A stretch of DNA of 64,000 bases from Caulobacter sp. (GTDB lineage: Bacteria > Pseudomonadota > Alphaproteobacteria > Caulobacterales > Caulobacteraceae): the NCBI GenBank assembly GCA_016125585.1, contig WGLL01000018.1, positions 37,721 to 101,720 on the forward strand, in the 5' to 3' direction. Each line of letters begins with the position of its first letter. Positions within the stretch are counted from its first letter, which is position 1. The notes beneath the pieces are model-generated. The model searched no databases. It saw only the letters and a program-made list of their open reading frames with translations, and had not been told where the DNA came from. This document shows positions 59,000 through 64,000 of this stretch, piece by piece. Both the position numbers and the translations under genes were made by a program.

Positions 59000-61900
59000 T
59001 TACCAGCGCCAGCGGAAGCCGAGGCTTCCGTCGGTGGACTGGTAGTCGTCCTTGAACTTGACGCCCAGGTTCAGGAAGGCGCTGAAGCGATCGTCGCCGC
59101 TGAAGACGTTGATCGTGCCGCCCACTTCGCCGAACGAGCCGGAGAAGTCGTCGTTGAGGCGCAGGTCCGGACCGGCCGACTGGATGACCAGTTGGTTGTC
59201 GCCCTCGAACTCGTTCCAGTAGCGGGCCACCAGCGACCATTTGGTGCTGAAGGTTCCGGCGTCGGCGTTGAAGCCGAGACGGCCGCCCAGGCTGGCCCGG
59301 AAGCTGGTCTGGTCATCCCACTTCACATCGGCGCCCGGCACCGAGACGGTGTCGATGCTGCTGGTCAGGTAGGACACGACGCCCGACGGCTCGAAGAAGC
59401 CGTTTTCGCCGATCGGGATGGTGTAGCCGCCCTCGACCTGGAAGCCGAGGCTGTCGACCGAACCGGTGAAGATGTTGGAACCGGTCGGGGCCAGGGTGAT
59501 GGCCTGGTGGTCGAAGTCCAGCTTGTTGGCGTTGACGATGCCGTCGATGTAGAGCGGGCCGGAGATGTAGGTGCCCGACAGACCCAGGGTCATGCCCTTG
59601 AAGGACGTGAGGGTCGGCGAGGCGCTGAAGGTCACGTCGCTGTCGACGTAGCCGATCTGACCGCCGATCGCCCAGACCTTGCCGTCGCCGCCGCCCATGA
59701 AGTCCAGACCGCCGATGAGGGCGACCGTGTCCTGGTTGTAGGAGGTGTCGAAGCTGTAGGTCTTGCCGAACACATCGTAGCTGTTGATGAGGTCGCGGTC
59801 GGTGGCCGAACCCGCCACCTTGACCCAGACGCCCGCGCCGCTGCCGTCGATCGAACCGGCCTGGTCGCGCACGTCGGCCTGACGCTCATGCCAGACGCCG
59901 GTGGTGGTGTACCACAGGTTCTGCACGGCGGTGCCGAAGGTGGTGAACTCGAACGCCTCGCCGTCGGGCAGGCCCACCAGCACATGCTGTTTGTTGCCGT
60001 TCAGGGCCAGGTCGTAGAAGAACAGGCCCTTGTCCAGCACGCCGTCCGAGGAGTTGGAGTCGGCGCGCCAGTAGTCCGAATTCGGATCCAGCGAGAAGTG
60101 GCTGGCCGCCGTCGTGCCGGCCCCGGAGACATCCACCAGAACGATGCCGGTCGGGTTGAAGGCGCCGTAGGGGTTGGGGCTGACGTCGTTGACCAGGATC
60201 TGGGTGCTGCCCGCCGTGGAGCCGCCGGTCAGGCCGAAGCAGTCGGCGGCGGTCAGGGAGGCGCAGCTGGTCTGGACCGTGGCGCCGAGGTCGGCGTCCA
60301 TCACCAGGCGGCTGGAGCCGGAGCCGGTGAAGGTCGTACCCGAGGCGATGATCCGATCGTTGATCTGGCCGTCCGACACCGCCGTGAGGGTGGTGCCGGA
60401 GCTGCCGAAGACGATGCGGCCGCTGTTGTTCCAGGTTTCCAGATTGGTGACCGTCAGGGTCGAGGCCGCCAGGGTCGGCTCGCCGACAACCAGCAGTCCG
60501 GCGTTGGTGAAGGTGTCCGCACCCGCGCCGAAGTCCCAGCTGGTGGCGACGCCGCCGGCGTTGGTGAAGATCGCCCCGGCCGCGCTGTTGGTCAGGCTGT
60601 CGGCGCCCGGCCCGAAGGTCGAGGCCCCGGTGGTGTGCCACACGCCGGTGTTGGTCATGGCGACCGTGCCGGTCAGGCCGGCGAAGGACACCCGGCCGTT
60701 GACCCGGCCGGCGTTGCCGACAACCGCGCTGCCGCCGACGCCGCGGATCGCCAGGTCGTCATACCCGGTGGCGGTGTTGTCGGTGGAGCGGACCGTGGTG
60801 CCCGACCCGATCGTCAGGGTCGAGACCCCGGCGCCCGAGTTGGTCATGTCGACAACCCAGGAGCTGGCCCCGGCGCCGGCGCCGACGATGGTCGACCCGG
60901 TGCCGGTGTTGATGCCCACCGCGCCGCCGGCCGAGGCCGTGCGGACGGCGCTGCCGTTGACGTTCTGGACCGTGCGGCCGTTGTTGATGGTGACCGTGGT
61001 GGTTCCGGTTCCGGTGGTGGCGGTGTTGATCGCCGCCAGACCCGCGCCGGTGGCGGTGATGTTCTGGGCCACCGTGACGCCGGTGGTCCCGGTTCCGCCG
61101 TTGCTGGTCAGCACGCCGTTGAGGCCGGCCGTGATGGTCGAGTTGACCGCCACGGTGATGGCCGCGCCGGTGGTGGAGGCCTCGATGCCGTCGCCCGCCG
61201 TGGCGATGATGGCCGCCAGGTTGGAGATGGAGACCGTGCCGCCGACCGAGCTGCCGTTGATGCCGTCGCCGACCGAATTGATGGTCGAGCTGGCCCCGGT
61301 GTCGATGGTGATCACGCCGGCGCCGGAGGCGGCGGCGGTGATGCCGCGGTCGCCGGCGACGATGGCGTCGGCGGTGTCGATGTCGATGGCGCCGGTGGTG
61401 CTGCTGGCGTCGATGCCGTCGTCGCTGGCGTTCAGCGTGCCGCCGGCCACCGTGAAGATGGTGCTGTTGCCGGTGGTGTTGGTGGAGCGGATCGCATCCC
61501 CGCCGTTGGCGACAATCGCGCCGCTGGTGCCGACGCTGGTGGCGCCGCCGTTGGCGTTGGTGGCGATGATGCCGTCGCCGCCGCTGGTGATGGCGGCGTT
61601 GTTGGCCACCTGGGCCAGGCCGCCGTTGGCGGAGACCTCGATGCCGGTCGTCGCCGCGGTGATGCCGCTGGACGCCGTGGTGAACACCTGGACCGCGCCG
61701 CCGTTGTTGTCGGCGCCGTAGATGCCCGTGTCGGCGAAGATCGCGCCGCCGGTCGACTGGATATTGGTGCCGCCGCCGCTGCTGAAGCCGTAGATGCCGG
61801 TGCCGGCGATGGCGTCGATCGCAGAGCCGATGCCCGAGCCGGTGTTGAAGATCGCGATCCCGCCGACAGCATTGCTGTCGGTGACAACGATGCCGTTGCT

Positions 61901-64000
61901 GGCGGTGCCGGCAATGAAGCCGTCATTGTTCACCAGGACGCCGCCGTCGGCCGCTTGCGAGACAAAGATGCCGTAGCCGCTGCCGCTGGAGGTGTTGGCG
62001 GTGATGTCGGCGCTGTTGTCGACCTGGATCGAACCGGTGGCGCCGGTCGAGATGGCCGCGATGCCGTCATCTCCCGCCGCGATGGTCGGCCCCGTCGAGG
62101 TGATCAGGATGTTGCCGGCGGCGCCGCTGTTTTCGGCCGAGAGGCCGTCGCCCGTGGTGGCGGTGACGGCGCCGCTGTTGACGATCTCGATCGATCCCGT
62201 GCCGGTGTTCTCGGCGTAGACGCCATCGACGCCAGCCAGGATGACGCCGCTGTTCTCGACATAGGTGTCGCCGTCAACGCTGTTGGCGGAGATGCCCGCC
62301 TCGCTGGAGGTCAGGTCGCCGGTGTTCAGCACCGTGACGGCGCCGCTGGCGCCGGCTTCGGCATAGATGCCGGCGGCGGGAAGCAGGCCGTTGTCGACTT
62401 CGATGGTCGACGCCGACTGGATGAACACGTTCCCCGAGGTGGAGATGCCAGCGATGCCGGCCGAGCCCGGGAAGTTGCCGACGCCGTCGACGCCGTCCAG
62501 GCCGATGACGCTGATGGACCCCGTGCCGGCGGTGATGGAGATATCGCCGCCATCGGTCAGGGCGCCGATGCCGAGCGAGCCGTTGCCGGTGATGCCGATA
62601 GCCAGGTCGTCGCCGGTGATGATGGAGACGCTGCCCGCCGCGCCGGTCGCCACACCGATGACCCCGGCGGCGCCGTCGGCGTCGCCCGCCGCGCCATCGT
62701 CGATGGTGATGGTGTTGCTGGCCCCGAGGGTGATCTCGACCGCCGGGTCGCCCACCGCCGCGTCAGCCGCGGCGCCGCTTTCGGCATAGACGCCATAGGC
62801 GACGTTGTCGGCGTCGGTGTTGCCGATGATGATGGTCGTGCCGGCGCCCGTCGTGGCCGTGGCGTCGCCGCCGGCCGAGAAGGTGTAGGAGCCGTAGTCG
62901 TCAGGGTCGATGGTGACCCCGGCGCCGATGTTGGTGGTGGCCGAGCCGGTTCCGAAGGTCGAGGCCAGGACGCCGACCTGGTTGGCGGTGATGCTGGAAC
63001 CGTCGCCGACGGTGACCAGAACATCGTCGCCGTTGCCGGCGCCGAAGATGCCGCCGGCGACGCCGGTGTCGCCACTGACCATCGTGCCGGTGAAGGAGAC
63101 GTCGACGCTGCCGGCGGTTCCGAGGTTGGCCCCGCCGACCCCGACCTCGAAGGCGCCGAGGCCATTGGTGTAGACATCGGCCGTGACCGAGACGTTGATG
63201 TCGCCCGCGCCGCCGTTCACCAGGGCGATGACGCCGCCGGCCAGGGTCGGATCACCGACCGAGCCGATGTCGCCGGTGTAGGTAATGCCGATGTCGCCGC
63301 CGGCCGTGTTGCTGGCGATGATGCCCCAGTCCGCGCCGCCGAGGATGGCCCCGGTCCCGCCGATGAGAATATCGCCGCCTGCGGTGGTCGAGGCGTCGAT
63401 GCCGTCGCCGCCGGTGGCGTCGATGGTGTTGTTGGCGGTCACCGCAACCGTTCCCGAGGTGGCCGAGGCGTTGATGCCGTCGCCGGCCGTCGCGGTCACG
63501 AGATTGGCGCTGATGCCCACGCTGCCGGTGCCGGTCGCGCTGGCCACGATGCCGCTGTCGCCGGAGACCGAACCACCGAAGTCGATGACCGAGATATTGC
63601 CGGTCCCGCTGGTCGAGGCGTTGATGCCCGCGCCGCCGCTGGCGGTGATGGCGCCGGGGCCGGTGTAGACGAACACCGCGCCGTTGGTGCTGGAGGCGTT
63701 GACGCCGTCGCCGCCGGTGGCGTCGATGTCGCCGAAGCTGTTGACGAAGGCCTGTCCGTCGGCGGTGACCACGGTCACGCCGTTGCCGGCCGATCCGGTG
63801 ACCGTCGAGAGCGACAGGATGGTGACGGTGGCCGTGCCGGTTCCGGTTCCGGTCGCCGAGATGCCGGTGGCGCCGGAGACGTTGGCGGTGGTCAGGATGT
63901 CGACATCCAGGGCGCTCGTGCCGCTGATGCCGAAGGTCCCGCCGGTGACGACCGCGTCGTTGTTCACATCCACGCCGCCGTCGCTGACGGCCAGGATGCC
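59000..64000 (-). CDS. Autotransporter, C-terminal part (partial)
   Basis: The frame is open from the TAA-region stop at 59000 to the window edge, so at least 1666 residues; the signal peptide and start are outside. Residues from about 59950 down to 59000 form the C-terminal beta-barrel domain (GAGVWVKVAGSATDR, then alternate strands, last residues SLGFRWRW, aromatic end). The rest is a passenger of degenerate short repeats, about 20-30 residues each, of the form TGGDGI(D/N)AS(T)x(G) with beta-helix-like alternation, for example GDGINASATSGTVAVTANN and GGDGIDASTTAGGDI. Secreted adhesin or surface-exposed protein is likely. The repetitive passenger explains the many antisense frames, which are shadows. 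Confidence 0.88.
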   Translation of the reverse strand, partial: GILAVSDGGVDVNNDAVVTGGTFGISGTSALDVDILTTANVSGATGISATGTGTGTATVTILSLSTVTGSAGNGVTVVTADGQAFVNSFGDIDATGGDGVNASSTNGAVFVYTGPGAITASGGAGINASTSGTGNISVIDFGGSVSGDSGIVASATGTGSVGISANLVTATAGDGINASATSGTVAVTANNTIDATGGDGIDASTTAGGDILIGGTGAILGGADWGIIASNTAGGDIGITYTGDIGSVGDPTLAGGVIALVNGGAGDINVSVTADVYTNGLGAFEVGVGGANLGTAGSVDVSFTGTMVSGDTGVAGGIFGAGNGDDVLVTVGDGSSITANQVGVLASTFGTGSATTNIGAGVTIDPDDYGSYTFSAGGDATATTGAGTTIIIGNTDADNVAYGVYAESGAAADAAVGDPAVEITLGASNTITIDDGAAGDADGAAGVIGVATGAAGSVSIITGDDLAIGITGNGSLGIGALTDGGDISITAGTGSISVIGLDGVDGVGNFPGSAGIAGISTSGNVFIQSASTIEVDNGLLPAAGIYAEAGASGAVTVLNTGDLTSSEAGISANSVDGDTYVENSGVILAGVDGVYAENTGTGSIEIVNSGAVTATTGDGLSAENSGAAGNILITSTGPTIAAGDDGIAAISTGATGSIQVDNSADITANTSSGSGYGIFVSQAADGGVLVNNDGFIAGTASNGIVVTDSNAVGGIAIFNTGSGIGSAIDAIAGTGIYGFSSGGGTNIQSTGGAIFADTGIYGADNNGGAVQVFTTASSGITAATTGIEVSANGGLAQVANNAAITSGGDGIIATNANGGATSVGTSGAIVANGGDAIRSTNTTGNSTIFTVAGGTLNASDDGIDASSTTGAIDIDTADAIVAGDRGITAAASGAGVITIDTGASSTINSVGDGINGSSVGGTVSISNLAAIIATAGDGIEASTTGAAITVAVNSTITAGLNGVLTSNGGTGTTGVTVAQNITATGAGLAAINTATTGTGTTTVTINNGRTVQNVNGSAVRTASAGGAVGINTGTGSTIVGAGAGASSWVVDMTNSGAGVSTLTIGSGTTVRSTDNTATGYDDLAIRGVGGSAVVGNAGRVNGRVSFAGLTGTVAMTNTGVWHTTGASTFGPGADSLTNSAAGAIFTNAGGVATSWDFGAGADTFTNAGLLVVGEPTLAASTLTVTNLETWNNSGRIVFGSSGTTLTAVSDGQINDRIIASGTTFTGSGSSRLVMDADLGATVQTSCASLTAADCFGLTGGSTAGSTQILVNDVSPNPYGAFNPTGIVLVDVSGAGTTAASHFSLDPNSDYWRADSNSSDGVLDKGLFFYDLALNGNKQHVLVGLPDGEAFEFTTFGTAVQNLWYTTTGVWHERQADVRDQAGSIDGSGAGVWVKVAGSATDRDLINSYDVFGKTYSFDTSYNQDTVALIGGLDFMGGGDGKVWAIGGQIGYVDSDVTFSASPTLTSFKGMTLGLSGTYISGPLYIDGIVNANKLDFDHQAITLAPTGSNIFTGSVDSLGFQVEGGYTIPIGENGFFEPSGVVSYLTSSIDTVSVPGADVKWDDQTSFRASLGGRLGFNADAGTFSTKWSLVARYWNEFEGDNQLVIQSAGPDLRLNDDFSGSFGEVGGTINVFSGDDRFSAFLNLGVKFKDDYQSTDGSLGFRWRW

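Noticed and set aside
60174..61721. Open frame of 515 codons on the plus strand within the autotransporter
   Set aside because: The repeats of the passenger give open frames on the opposite strand; composition is Pro/Val/Ala monotone with no domain.

Overview
The window is 64 kb of high-GC DNA (about two thirds G+C by eye, strong G/C at third codon positions). Gene content fits an alphaproteobacterium, most likely Caulobacteraceae (Caulobacter/Phenylobacterium-like). Pointers are the order ileS-lspA-DUF3035, a stand-alone class I ribonucleotide reductase alpha chain, two DUF6481 proteins, the DUF3034/cupredoxin/truncated-hemoglobin group, a large autotransporter, and palindromic intergenic repeats. 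The family assignment is inferred. I saw no tRNA, rRNA, CRISPR array, insertion sequence or prophage, so most of the window looks like chromosomal backbone.

Layout. 1-6.1 kb: end of a membrane protein gene, an APH-type kinase, an exported amidohydrolase, then the minus-strand operon CDF efflux pump - waaA - lpxK (lipid A/Kdo). 6.3-11.3 kb: a small lower-GC secreted-protein gene, L-serine dehydratase, an M28 peptidase and a serine hydrolase. 11.4-18.8 kb: nrdA behind a strong NrdR-box candidate, an SGNH hydrolase, the alkylation-repair pair Ada-AlkA fusion/Ogt, tandem DUF6481 genes, an SDR and a small hypothetical. 18.9-28.5 kb: DUF4173 - response regulator - histidine kinase operon, then DUF1993, a GMC oxidoreductase, an SDR with a broken or non-canonical start, an MscS channel and an acyl-CoA dehydrogenase. 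28.5-33.1 kb: a divergent island of EAL regulator and cupredoxin on one side, DUF3034 outer-membrane protein and exported truncated hemoglobin on the other. 33.1-36.4 kb: copper ATPase and a divergent CsoR-type repressor. 36.4-42.7 kb: acyl-CoA dehydrogenase with an operator-like palindrome, HTH/DUF2975 pair, acetyltransferase, frameshifted DUF6265 gene, tadA, rluB with a very long basic tail, and enoyl-CoA hydratase. 42.8-46.6 kb: a phospholipid-type module (CDP-alcohol phosphatidyltransferase, membrane protein, OsmC, CDP-diglyceride synthase, acyltransferase). 46.7-53 kb: TMEM175-like channel, rsmD, TipAS-type MerR regulator, YjhX, VOC protein, mutL, TraB/GumN protein. 53.3-64 kb: DUF3035 lipoprotein - lspA - ileS, three small genes and the C-terminal 1.67 thousand residues of an autotransporter that runs off the right edge.

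Main points for a second look: the exported hemoglobin/cupredoxin/DUF3034/EAL island; the phospholipid module; the ATP-cone-less NrdA with its NrdR box; an SDR gene with no usable start codon in frame; the 143-bp antisense overlap of the rluB and enoyl-CoA hydratase 3' ends; a codon-usage patch inside ileS; and two families of paired palindromic intergenic elements. All family names come from reading the translated sequences by eye; no search was run.
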